From: Capsicum annuum
Taxonomy: Eukaryota > Streptophyta > Magnoliopsida > Solanales > Solanaceae
NCBI RefSeq assembly: GCF_002878395.1
Contig: NC_061121.1
Coordinates: forward strand, 14,467,996-14,531,995
Direction: 5' to 3'
Length of the DNA: 64,000 bases
The notes under the pieces were generated by a model, which was given only the letters and a program-made list of their open reading frames with translations, did not search any database and had not been told where the DNA came from. Each line of letters starts with the position of its first letter. Position 1 is the stretch's first letter. Shown piece by piece: positions 36,880-48,291 of the stretch. The translations under genes and the position numbers were made by a program.

Positions 36880-37460
36880 ATTTGAAAGGACGCCTTTAAG
36901 TCACTATCTAAGGATGAATGATATATAAGATTTCCTAGAAATTTACAATTTGAGGGTCATCTATAAGTCATATTATTTCAAATAAGATAGTGTGCAAGAT
37001 CATCTATGAGTTTATAGCCTGTAGGTCATCCATAAGCCACAACAACATCCAAACCGAATAGTCTGCAAAATTGCCCAAAAATTGATAGTTTAAAGGTTAT
37101 CCATAAGTCGCAACTAAATTCTTACCGAAGAATATGAAAGATTATCAAATTGATACATCCAAGGGTTCTCTATAAGCTGCGTCATATCCAAGATTGATGA
37201 TGTGCAAGATTATCCAAATACTAACAATCTGAGAGATTATCTATAAATCATATTGTATCCAAGGTCGGATGATGTGCAGGAACACCTGAAAGCTAGCTAT
37301 TGGAGGGATATCTGTAAGCCATCTCTTATCCAAATTTGGATAATGTGCAGGATTACCTAAAAGCTAACAATTCAAAGGATATCTATAAGTCACCTCGTAT
37401 CCAACGTCAAATAGTGCTCAAGATTATCCAAAGATTGACAATTTAAGGAAAACTTATAAA
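36880..37460 (+). repeat. 70-bp tandem array in the Ogre 3' region
   Basis: Degenerate units with a CTATAAGTCA-type marker at 36,963, 37,032, 37,103, 37,172, 37,242, 37,313 and 37,384, spacing 69-71 bp. A unit typically includes GTGCAAGATTATCC. Tandem arrays between pol and the 3' LTR are common in Ogre elements. Confidence 0.85.
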
Positions 37461-38675
37461 TCGATCATCGGCTATAACCGGAGAGGTTATCATTCCACAT
37501 ACAACAAGTGATATAGGTAATCAAAAGGGTTGCCACACCAACACAAGATTACACGATTGTAGGGACCATTCTGCATAAAGTATCACCGGTGTCCAAAAGG
37601 GCCACCCCACTTTGAAGACATATTCAACCAACAAATATCATAATTATACAACAACAAAGAGGTTTGTTGTGTTTGTTATCACCGGTTATTTCATTCTAAC
37701 CAGGTACAGGAAGAGATGAATCCATTTTTCAAGCCACAACTTACGTGGAGATATGGTAAAAATCTACATACCTCTTTCGTGAATTATGTTTAGCACTAAC
37801 ACTTTTTGCTTGAAGCATTGTTTAGAGAATCCAAGAGGATGAAAATCTCAAATAAAAACCACAGGTGAGGACGACTTCAAATAGGACGCAGAACAACGTA
37901 GAACTCTTTCTTAGCAGCAAAACGGGACATAGTCTGAAGAGAGATGTCAAACTCTCTAGACGCGAGCTAAATGATGATCACCACCACCATCTAACCACCC
38001 CTCTATTAGAAGGCATATGAGTATTTTTGGATAATCTTGTCTCATATTCACCTTCGGGATATTTCTAAACTCATCTTGAGGATAACCTTCTTTTTCTTTC
38101 AAATTCGAGTGATAAGACTCCTAGAGTTTTGGAAATTATGCCCAGGTAAATTCATACCTATGGATGTGAAGAGCTACACGTTCATGGTTAAGAGGTTACA
38201 AGCCTCTTTTCCACAACTCAATCAACTTGTCACTCATCTTGAGCCAAAGATCGTCTGAAATAAAAGACTATCTTTTCTACCGATTGAGTCGAACTACAAG
38301 CAGTCTGATTTCCTGAGTCCTGGGGATGTGTAAGCTGGAATCTATGTAGAAAACTCGACTGCATTCCAACCTCCCCCAAATCTCTTTATTCCCCAGCTTC
38401 TCGGTTTAACCAAAAACTCTAAACCCATGATAGTTGGTGAATTTTCTTGAAAATCATGCTTAAAATCAAGCTTCATGAACTACAAGTGGCCTGAATTATC
38501 ATGTAACCTAAGATATGTAGGAAGCCTGATACCGAGATCTAGCCATAACTCCATAGACTCATGCAAAATCCAACCCCTTTTCAGATATAAATTTGTCGTC
38601 AGACAAAAATTAAGAGCATCAACCTCCCTTTGCCCAGGGTTACTTGCATCCACCCTACCCAAAGGGAGGGCCAGT
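37461..38675 (+). other. Ogre 3' untranslated region, last part, with polypurine tract
   Basis: Non-coding. A purine run AAAGGGAGGG at 38,661-38,670 lies five bases before the 3' LTR and is the likely polypurine tract priming plus-strand DNA. A relic of the GGGATACGTAGGC repeat lies near 38,490-38,532. Confidence 0.65.
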
Positions 38676-41600
38676 TGTTGACATCTAATTTTTGCCCTTC
38701 ATAACTCAGTTTAATTCGGAGTTTCTTCAATTCTCAAATAAAATTACAACGTTTATCTTATCCAAAATAAAAGATTTTCAAAACATTTCCTGGACGTAAT
38801 TTTGTCATTTTTAAGTAGCGATTGTATATTGTCGTATTGAATTATACGAAATTATATAATTTTGAGGCTTGAATATTGGTTTTACAAATAGAGGATTATG
38901 ATCAAAGCTTATGTTGAAGTAAGCTTATAATGATTAAAATTTTAATTTAATTATAATTTATTCGCAAAAATAATTTATTTGGATGAACAGGAGTTCTATT
39001 TTATCGGATGAAGAAACTTCAGAATTGAATTGGTTGTTAATTCATTTCAAATGATGTTTTGATTTAGTCAATTTATTAAATTAGACCTTTATTGAAATTA
39101 ATTTGACCATAATTGTAATATAATTGGTGTAGACACGTAATTTTGTCCTCCTCAAATTTTGATTTTATTCATTTTTACCTTATCATATCATGTACCCTCA
39201 CCCACGTGATTACATCCCACAAAAATACAAAAAAAGTAACTCTCAACAAAATCCCTAACAAACTTTTATTCTTTTTAACATCCTAACAACCCTCTCCAAT
39301 AATAAAATGTCAAATCACCCTCTACCTACCTACCATACCCTTACCTCCACGTGAACCCCTCCTTTTCTTTGGCAAAAAGAAATAAATATTGGGAAACTCC
39401 CAGGAAAGAAAGAAAAAAAAGGACCATTCTTCTATTTGAAAAAAAAGGACCATTCTTCTATTTTTGGAAAAGGATGTATAGAACACTAAAAAAAAAAGGA
39501 GGGGGGCCTCACGGATGAACTCCACTTTTTCCTTTGGTTTGTTTCTTCTTGATTGAGTACATATACTCATCTTCTAAAAAATACCAGAGCGAGGGGAGGA
39601 CACCCAGCTGATTTTCACACAAAAATCCTAGACCCCCATCTACACTCACCGGAGATAACAACAACAATACAAATTCCCACTCACGAGAGGCACACACACA
39701 GTAATAACACCAGGAGAGGGAGAAAAATGAGAGAGAAGAGAGTGATGCATGAGAGAGAACAAGGATAAAACAAAATCGACTTTCAGGTTACTGTTTCGAT
39801 GCCATAGTCGCCAGATTTTGACTGGTCTCACCAATTTTGCCCTTCGCAACTCACTGGAGCTCATTTTTGATTGGTTTTCAATTCATCATTCGATCGATTC
39901 CATCTTAAATCTCCCCATATCATCATCTCCTTTGATTTCAAGATTAGTTCGTGAACGGGACTGGTTTGTGCTGTTGTGATTTTCATCTCAAGTTCTTTGG
40001 TATTCGTTACTGGTTTTGGGTTTAGTTTTGGGTTTCAATTTCTCAATACCGAGCTGGATAGATTCTTTGCTGAGGCTTAAGTCGAAGTTATCGGAGGCGG
40101 GTTCTCTTTATTTTGTCAAATAATATTCATCAAAAGCGGTATTAAGGTCCATCCCTCAACTCTACTATTCTTATTATTATCTCGAATGTGTTTAAATATT
40201 GGTGGTATGGTGTGTTTGTGAGTTTGTTTAAGCCACGTTGATTATCATTGTCTTGATTTTTATCTCAAAATTGAATACTTGAGAATTGGGTTATTTGTGA
40301 GATTGATAATAAATAAGGGCGGAATTAAGAAATTGATAAAAAGGGAGAATTTAGATTAATTTTGGTTTATTTTTGTTTGTTTAATTCAGAATGAGCATGG
40401 ATATTGTTGGAACGCAATAGAATTATGATATGTCAAATGAATAGGAAAGAGTTTAGGTTCGGGAAGGCAAATTTAGGAATGATGTTGGATTGAATGCATG
40501 GAATGTTGAATGTTTTCTAGTTTATCTCATGAAATTGAAATTGTATTCATTTATCGGGGAATGCCCCAAAATATCTTGTACGTGAAGACGGCGCACAATC
40601 AAGGCCTGGAACGTCGGGTGGAGTTTGGTTTATGATCAGCTTAGGATTAGTTTAGAATAGAGTAGGTTTACATTTCCGCATTTTTTTTATGTTTCGGGTC
40701 TGTATAATTGGACTGTACACTATTTTTTTGGGGATTCGTATGTTTGGTTTGTTTGATTGATTGTTTTTATATGTTTTGTGTGGTTTATACATCCATAGTG
40801 TCAAATTAGCGGATATGCTTCACCAAGCGGCCGTGGTTGAACCACAGGATTGAGGGGTGCCTAACACCTTCCCCTCGGTCAACAAAATTCCTTTACTGGA
40901 ATCTCTGTTCACGGATCAGTTTTAGAGTCAAACTGTTTTGATAAAGGATTTCCAAAGGTGACTTGGCACACCAAATTTATGTCAAGTGGTGAATATGAAT
41001 AAAAAATATAAATAATCCTTTTTCGAAATAAAAATCTTCATTTTATCACTTAATAACAAAAACCCTTCCGAAACTAAAATCAAAACTTTCTAATCGTAAA
41101 AGGGGTGTGACAATTGGTCAATTTAATTTGAATTAGGCTAAGATTTAAATATGATTGTCTAAACTCTTCATTCATTGGCTATTTGATAAATAGCCTAAAT
41201 CGCTATATGACCGAATCCCTAATCTACCCACTATAACCCAACAACATATCAATTTCGGCCCAACAGCTAGATGCCCAGCAGCCCATTTCTTATTTTAAAA
41301 ACCATCAGCCCAAAACTAATCCAATATCAGCCCAACCAAAACCCCTAACCCGTCCCACATCAATAATCCCCTTTATCCCCCCTTCTTCATAAAAACACCC
41401 GATATTCAACATCAATAACAGCAACCAGTCAATCCAAAGTCTGAACCCTTCTCGACCAGCCCTGAGTCGACCTGCAACTAGCTCGCCTTTATCCTCTTCG
41501 CGCGTCCTACACAATGTTGGTCCATGGATGATCCGAGAAGCTTTTAGAAAAGCATGAGTTGGCTCGTCTAACATCTATATTCCGCATATTTCAGGATAAT

Positions 41601-44497
41601 GGTACGAATTAGGTACATATTTGGCGATTTTTCATTGGGTCTGGGAAAGAATTTGTTTCTCCCATTTCTATTGGTCCACCAAACCGAATTTTGGGTGGAT
41701 TGAGGACAAAAATGAAGCTGGGAGGGGGGAATTCGAAATTAAATGGGCTAGTTTCGGAAATCCCTGGAATGCCCTCAATCCCTTCTATAAAAGAGCTCAC
41801 ATAGAGCCGAAAAAGGGATTGGAGATTGGAGGGTTAGGTTTCTTTCAGAGAAATTTTGGGGAATTTGTCTTCTTTTTTTCTAGGGCTCTCTTCTCTTTTG
41901 AGGGGAGAAGGGGTCAGAGCTTTGAGATGGAAGATAGGAGTCGTAAGAGATGAGGCTTTTTTTCGAAAGTTGGGTTGGGAACTCCGAAATCAAAGAGTGT
42001 ATTTTGCAAAAATTTTCTCGTTCATTCTTTCTATGAAGCTAGTCGATCAACTGGAAGTTCCCGAGTCGACAACATCAGCTCCCAGCGGTGAAATTTTGCT
42101 GATAGCTCGAGTCCCATTTGCTGCATTGACATAGGGGGTCCGAAAGTTCCTAGGTTCAGAAATTGAGAGGAAATTTCTTCTAAGAAAGAGGTAAACATAT
42201 TTTTCCCTTTTAATTTTATCTATCGTTTTCTCGTTCGTCTTGCCCTTCATACTAATCATTTCTTGCTTTAATAATATTTTAGCAATAATGTTGCTTGGGT
42301 TATTTTGCTGTAGAGAGCTTCAGAGGTTACAGGATTATGTAATCGTTATATTACTTTCGTTGAGATAATACCCTTGCATAGTTGTCCGGATTACTGTTTA
42401 GTCTCTGTAGTCATTGATTTAACCCTTTTTGTTCATCTGTGATCTTACTATTCATGGTAACGTATTATACTCATGATTGTTTGGTTAAATTTTAACTTGT
42501 AAATAGGGAACGGGTGTTCATGCTTGGATTAGGTTTATACATGTTCCATGAGTTTTCTTGAGTTTGGTAAATAAAAGTTCGGTGATTACATTTAAATGGG
42601 GTTCAAATTTTCCCCATAAGAGAATTAGCATTCTCAGTTGGTCAAATAGAGAATGGGTATTTCTAGTTCGTCAACCTACGTCCCTAGAATCATGTTTTGC
42701 TTTGGAGTGTAAATCTGTAAAGATGAATTTCAATCCATTTTCCTTTTGAAAAATTATTTTTCTCCTTTATATTAATCTTCTCCTGGTAAGAATTTATGTA
42801 ATAAAGGTTATTATATTTCGTCGTGTCTTAACTAAATTCATAATTAGTCAACACTTCAGTGATGGTTTGATAGGAAAGTTGTTCGCGCAATTCATACCTG
42901 CTAAGTCCTAAGAGTTCATGTTATTTGCTTAGTATACCTGATAATTGCAAAAAGTTCTTGATCACTTTATTAGTGTCTCAATACATGTATTAGGAGCTTT
43001 ATCACCCTTGTCATGAACCTCAATATTCGAACCAGATTATTTGAATTGATTTTTCTCATGGTACTGCAGTCAATCTCTGTCAAAGGTGCATTAGTTTTGT
43101 TTAGTTCAATTTCTTTTGAATAAAAGTATTGGACTTAACTTTTACATATAATAATGGATGCCACTATCTCGGAAACTAGTAGCTGGAAGCTTATCCAAAA
43201 TTTATGCAAGTTCATAATTTCACCTTCCTGTGTATTTGTCTTTGATCCCGTACCAATCGATCATGATTTCTCTTTGCTCCCATACCTGTATGTATTAGCA
43301 TTTATCTCAGGATGGTTAGAAATATGCAATTTTCTTCATCTTTACTCTGAATCTGCCTTTATTCTCGAAGACATCATTTGTCTCTTAGTTAAGAGAATCT
43401 TTTTTAGCTTCTCAAATTGCAAACATATTCTCTTTGTAAAAAATAATTACATCTGGTTGCACTCCGAGTGTCATCTATGAGTTCTTCTATTGCTTTGATC
43501 GCATTAATATGTTAAAAGAGCTTGAAACAACCGCATCTCAATTTTTAGCAATTATAGTCTTATGGTTTCTTTGTGGTGAATAGGGATTGTATTTTTTTGG
43601 ATTATCGCTGACCTTTAGTATGTTCTGTTTTGATAACTGGGTGCATAAGCCTGACTGTTAAATAATTATCGTCCATTTGAACAGATTCTAATCTTTCTCC
43701 TTTTCCTTTTTATGTTGACATGCAAAAATGCCGAGTCCCAAAAGGGACTCTTCCCATGTGCATTTCAATGATGGTTTGTCATGGTTCACTTCGCATTCGA
43801 GTCACCCCCTCGAGTCCTTCCAGTGAGATTGATTTTGGAGAAAGAAGTTGCCGATGGAAGGAAGGAAGCTGATATCCATTATTGTTGTAGCTAGGAGATT
43901 CGAGAAAATCTCACTTTTATTGTTTTATTTGTCGTTATTCATTTTATTCATTTCTTTTAAGTATTCATTTGGGCCTCGAAGCCAAATTTGTATCTAATAC
44001 AGGTGGAGCAAGATTCGAGCTAAAGGCTCGAGAGCTAGATTAGGACAGGTGAAATGGGTCAAAGGCCCTGTTAGACTAGGAAAGGTCTCATCGATTTGGG
44101 TCCAATGGACTGAATCCCTTCTCCCCTTTCCTTTTTCTTTTTTGCTTACTTGTTTACATGTTTCTTGAGAACCTAGTTAATCCCCTAGTCAAATCGTTAA
44201 AAACTAGTTTTGCATAAACGTCAAAATATTTCTAAAATTGCTTTCTTTTCAAAAATAAACTTTTTTCAAAGCTAATCAAAGACGATTTTTAAACAGTCCA
44301 GATAACCACAAGTTAGCGGACGTTTTAGGTGCCTAACACCTTCCTAAAACATTAATAGGAACCTCTTATCTAGAATCTCTTAACCTAAATGATTTTTCTA
44401 TTTTAGATCATTTAAAGTATTTTATAAAGGTTTCTTAATTCCTTTTCAAAATTAAGTGGCGACTCTCTATCAAAAGTTAAAATTTCTCCGCAAAACA
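38676..44497 (+). repeat. 3' LTR of the Ogre element, split by a solo LTR
   Basis: Starts TGTTGACATC and ends CCGCAAAACA. After removing the nested solo LTR with its 5-bp duplication it is 3,832 bp, against 3,830 bp for the 5' LTR. The target-site duplication AGTAG follows at 44,498-44,502. Confidence 0.9.
39128..41112 (+). mobile_element. Solo LTR (1,985 bp) nested in the Ogre 3' LTR, Tat-related
   Basis: Begins TGTAGACACG and ends GGTGTGACA, bounded by the perfect duplication ATTGG (39,123-39,127 and 41,113-41,117). The 5' LTR of the Ogre, near 21,076, shows the uninterrupted sequence ATAATTGGTCAATTT. The solo LTR carries GGTGCCTAACACCTTCCC at 40,856-40,873, shared with the Ogre LTR, so it probably belongs to a related Tat family. 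No internal genes are present. Confidence 0.92.
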
Positions 44498-44502
44498 AGT
44501 AG

Positions 44503-44760
44503 TATATATTTAACGTATACATGTATATATATTTTATAAATTAGTATATATATTGTAGTAAATATCTTGTAGTATATATTTTATTTAAAGTAATATATAT
44601 ACTTAACTAACATATAGTCGTATACACAATTACATGTGTAATTCTGTATATGTTTTGTAAATTCTAATGTAGTATATACTATAGATATAGTGTATATATA
44701 TTATTTACGTATTTAAAATGTATATAGGTGGGTGTATATTGGAGAAAAAACTTTTAAATT
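44503..44760. repeat. AT-rich minisatellite of the hAT element, right portion
   Basis: Continuation of the array at 19,680-20,621, displaced by the Ogre insertion: TATATATTTAACGTATACATG and TTATAAATTAGTATATATAT-type units. It is followed by the GC-rich right end of the hAT (GGGCCCGGAACTGGACCGGC) to 44,990. Confidence 0.85.
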
Positions 44761-44998
44761 TTTCTTTTTTGGTTTTGACCGGATTTTGGACCGATTTTGA
44801 TCGGGTTTAGGCAGATTGAACTGGGTTAGGTGTAGTGTGTCGGTCCCGGGATGTTTCTTGAAATTTTACTATTGGGCCCGGAACTGGACCGGCCCATTTA
44901 ATCTAGCTCAAAACGACCCCGGCCCATAAACCGTTTAAATGTGACTGGCCAATTCCGAGTTGACCCAGCCCGGCCCCGTTAATAGGATTATTTTTAAT

Positions 44999-45809
44999 AT
45001 ATATAATATATATCATCATCCTTTTTTCTTGTTTATTTATTACAATTTTTATTGAAGATAGAATCTCGAAAGGAAAGAGAAACTCAATTTGTGCGGTCAA
45101 ACCTCTTCATAACGGTTTTATTTGTCTGAATATATGTATCTTTTGGATGCCATATATAGCGAAATGATGTTATAGGCAACGTATGATATAATATTAAATG
45201 TTGGTTCCAAATGGAAACTTAAGAACCGTTATCTAAAATGTTACTATAGATGATGATTGCTCTAGAGAGATTTAATTGCACCTTTGATGGATTCTTGATT
45301 TACAAGTAGTAGACTGGTTTGTCATCATCAAAAAGAGGGAAATAGTAAAGTCCTTAGTTTTGATGGTTGACAAGACATCAACCGTGAGACATAGTTCAGG
45401 GAGATCAAAATTGCAACTGCTCAGGAATCAGGTTCAACACGTCCACGTCTCTTTCACTCAGTCAGCATACAGTTAGAAAAAGTACTGTTTGACAAAAAGT
45501 TGGTGTCAAAGATATAACTTTTTTTTTTCAGCCAATGAGAAGAGTCCTAGGTTTTCTTGTCTCATATATATGCAATATGTTACAACAAGAAAACCTAAGA
45601 TTCCATATACAAATACCATCAAATCTCTCTTGAAGCAACTTATCATCCAAAGCCTCACTTGCAATAGGGACCTGCTTAGGTGTCATTGGTGTCTCAAGCT
45701 CTTGTTATATTTGAGTCTTTGTTTCGTAGTTTGTAAACTTTTAGCTTACTACTCCTGTTCATTAATAGTAGGTGTGTTCTCATTGTTGGTTGTGTTATCT
45801 AGAGTTAGT
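44999..45809. repeat. Duplicated segment, copy A (right part)
   Basis: Matches 51,427-52,310 of segment B over its length, for example ATATATATCATCATCC, CAAATCTCT near 45,620 and GGTGTGTTCTCATTGTTG near 45,772. The match stops at 45,809 where the Mutator-like fragment begins. No convincing protein is encoded. Confidence 0.8.
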
Positions 45810-47095
45810 TCGGACAATTTTATAAAAAGACACTTTGGGAACTTATTTTGACAAATAGACACAAGTGTTGAAAAATTGAGAAAATAGACACCCTAATGGG
45901 TCCACTAAAAATAGTGTCAACCAAATTTAGAAAATAGACACCCTAGTGGATCCACTAAAAAAGTGTCAACCCTAGCACACAAGTTTAAAAATTTGCACTT
46001 TAGTTTCACTTCCATTTCAACCCCTGTTTTTTATAAACTACACTTTAGTCCATGTCCAAAAATATAAATATTAGATATTTAATTAAAGAAAATAAAAATA
46101 TCAAAATCCACTACCAACACTATTTATCAATTTTCTACGATTTTTCGGTTATTTCTCATCGAATTTTTGGGCATCCTTCGGAAAATGACATTACCTCCAT
46201 TGTTTTAAGACATTTTCTCATATTTTTATCCCCACATTTTTATTAAAAAGGCTTGAAAATCAGTCCCACATTTTGATATCGATTCTAGGCTCAATAGCAA
46301 CATTCCAACTATCTTTAGGTTATTTCTAAGCTGTAATCCATTGCATTATTTCGGTGGTCCTCAGAAAAGGCGAGATCACGTACTGTACGGAAAGAGGGTA
46401 AGAAGAAGCCGACTACAGTCCATTAAGTCTAAGATCATAAATCAGTGTTTGTGTCTATTAAATACTATCATCGAGGTATATATCATGTATATTATAGAAT
46501 ACATAGTTGTTGGTGGTGAATTTTTTGGTGAATGGAAGGAGACTCTTAAATATTGGATTTGAAAAACCACGTCTAAGGAGATAGTATCTGTTTTCCTTCA
46601 TCGCAATGGTTCATACGACGATATGGTTCAAAAGCATAATGGGGAGCAAAAAATTAAGTTGTGATCCAAGCGATGTGGTCATTACTTGATGAACGGGAGA
46701 GGGAAAATCTATCCAATATTCATAAAGAATGATAGACACGTGAAATCGTACATGCTTTGTGTTGATTTCGATAATTCTAGGCCTATATTGTGGGTTAAAG
46801 TTGTTGAAAGATTCTAGGAAGAAGCTTCCACATCAGCTTCACCCCGACCCCGGCAGTGGATGATAGGTCAATGGAATATATGAGTACATGGGTGGTCATA
46901 AATAGGATAATTTTGAAGAATTTGAAGAAAAGGAGTATAAACAAGGTGAGGAGGGACAGTCCGGACCACAAACAAGCCACTCTTTCTCGGATTACACCGA
47001 TCTTTGTGTAGGACAAACATTCAAGGACAAAAATATTTATGTAATTTTAGGTAAGCTATGCGAATTATTTATTAGTACTAACGACGTTGTTGATT
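45810..47095 (+). pseudogene. Mutator-like (MULE) transposase N-terminal fragment
   Basis: Begins CGGACAATTTTATAAA, where similarity to segment B ends, and contains two ~50-bp repeats of AAAATAGACACCCTARTGG. Coding traces start near 46,340: VGGEFFGEWKETLKYWI, then after frame changes LMNGRGKIYPIFIKNDRHVK, SYMLCVDFDNSRPIL, WVKVVERF, and finally FVGQTFKDKN near 47,000. These fit the N-terminal region of plant MULE transposases ahead of the MuDR DNA-binding domain. No catalytic DDE region follows, so the element is truncated. Family call by remembered style; moderate certainty. Confidence 0.6.
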
Positions 47096-47809
47096 TCTAC
47101 ACATGATAAATAGGTTATCAATTTTTTAAGAAGTTGATTATTCACCAACTAATAGGTTTATGATCAACTATTTAAATATATGGACAAGTTAGAATAATGA
47201 TCAAAAAAGAGAAATTAAATTAAATAAAATTAAAGTATAGCAAAGTAACACCTTTCAAACATTATAAAGCAATTTAGATATATTAATTGTGATATCAAAT
47301 CGTTTTTGAACATGATCAAGTGATATTTAAGGCATGCTATAGTCGTAAATTAGTTAGATGGAACTAAAAAGGGGAGAAATAATATAATATAATATAATAT
47401 AAAATATAATAAAATATATAAGCACATTCAAGCAATGCAAAACAACTAGATATCATCAAATGAGATTAGACACGTCTAATGAGCATAAGGAAGAGTGATG
47501 GTTGTGACTTGTGAGTGTTCATAGGACAAGTAGTGTTTGAGAACAAGTAGTCCTTCTCAATGCAGACGTTTGTTTTGACTAATTGGTTGTTACTACTATT
47601 ACTCTTTCTTATACTCATTTGATCGCATGTTCAAATGTTTTGTACTCTCATATAATGATATTTAGTCATTTTTCATTGCTTCAATGATGTTTATTTATTT
47701 TAATTTAGTTTATTTTATTTCTCCCCTTTTTAGTTTCGTCTTACTTGTCAATAGAATTAGATCATTATTGATGCTAGACCTATAAAGATATCATGCATAT
47801 ATTATATAT
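47096..47809. other. Intergenic AT-rich DNA with a short AATAT microsatellite
   Basis: No gene seen. A microsatellite-like run of TAATA units lies at about 47,377-47,420. Confidence 0.55.
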
Positions 47810-48291
47810 ACAGTGTGAAATAATTTTCCGATATATAAAATTGGTAAAACATGACATTGAAACGAAGGGAGTAATATACACGGTGAAATATTTCCTGATA
47901 CAAAATTGGTAAAACATGACATTGAAACCTGGATAGGAACACCAAACTTAGAGAGACCCTCAGCTCCTTATACCTTCTGATGGATTTATCTCGTGACTGG
48001 TATTATCTTTGTGCATGTGTCTTGTTGTCTGAAAGATCTATCTAGTATCTAGTATTGCATGGTTCCACCCTAAAAGAATCCCAAATCATTCTTTTAAAAC
48101 TCAACCTCTTCATCATAAACGATTCACTTGCCCTACAATTATCTAGACCACTAGAGAAATTCCAATTCAATTTTGGACCTTTTGATACAATCAAATTGTA
48201 TTTACTATCTCATGCGTATTCTAATCCATGCAGACTTTTTTATCCAAACCAATTTAGCTAACAAAGAAGAAAAGGCAGAAGAAGAGGAGGA

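Larger units (their letters stand above)
20627..44497 (+). mobile_element. Ty3/gypsy Tat lineage, Ogre-type LTR retrotransposon
   Basis: Two ~3.83-kb LTRs (20,627-24,456 and 38,676-44,497, the latter with a nested solo LTR) are bounded by a perfect 5-bp target-site duplication AGTAG (20,622-20,626 and 44,498-44,502). Order on the + strand: LTR, tRNA-Arg primer site, ORF1, gag, protease with G-patch-like tail, reverse transcriptase with RNase H, a second archaeal-type RNase H, integrase, a long 3' untranslated region with three tandem arrays, polypurine tract, LTR. The extra ORF1, second RNase H, Arg primer and 3' arrays are hallmarks of the Tat/Ogre lineage. Every coding region has stops or frameshifts, so it is non-autonomous. 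It sits inside the AT minisatellite of the hAT element. Confidence 0.92.
16417..44990 (+). mobile_element. hAT DNA transposon, interrupted by an Ogre retrotransposon
   Basis: Left end TAAAGGTGTCAATCGGGCC; right end, read in reverse, TAATCCTATTAACGGGGCC. These are imperfect terminal inverted repeats with GC-rich (GGCCCGG-type) subterminal DNA at both ends. An 8-bp target-site duplication TTTTTAAT sits at 16,409-16,416 and 44,991-44,998. Segment B keeps the empty site (TTTTTAGT at 51,419-51,426 in matching flanks), which fixes both ends. Removing the 23.9-kb Ogre insertion leaves about 4.7 kb, a normal size for an autonomous hAT. It encodes a decayed transposase (17,080-19,557) and carries an AT-rich minisatellite split by the Ogre. 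It lies just upstream of NAC copy A. Confidence 0.88.
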
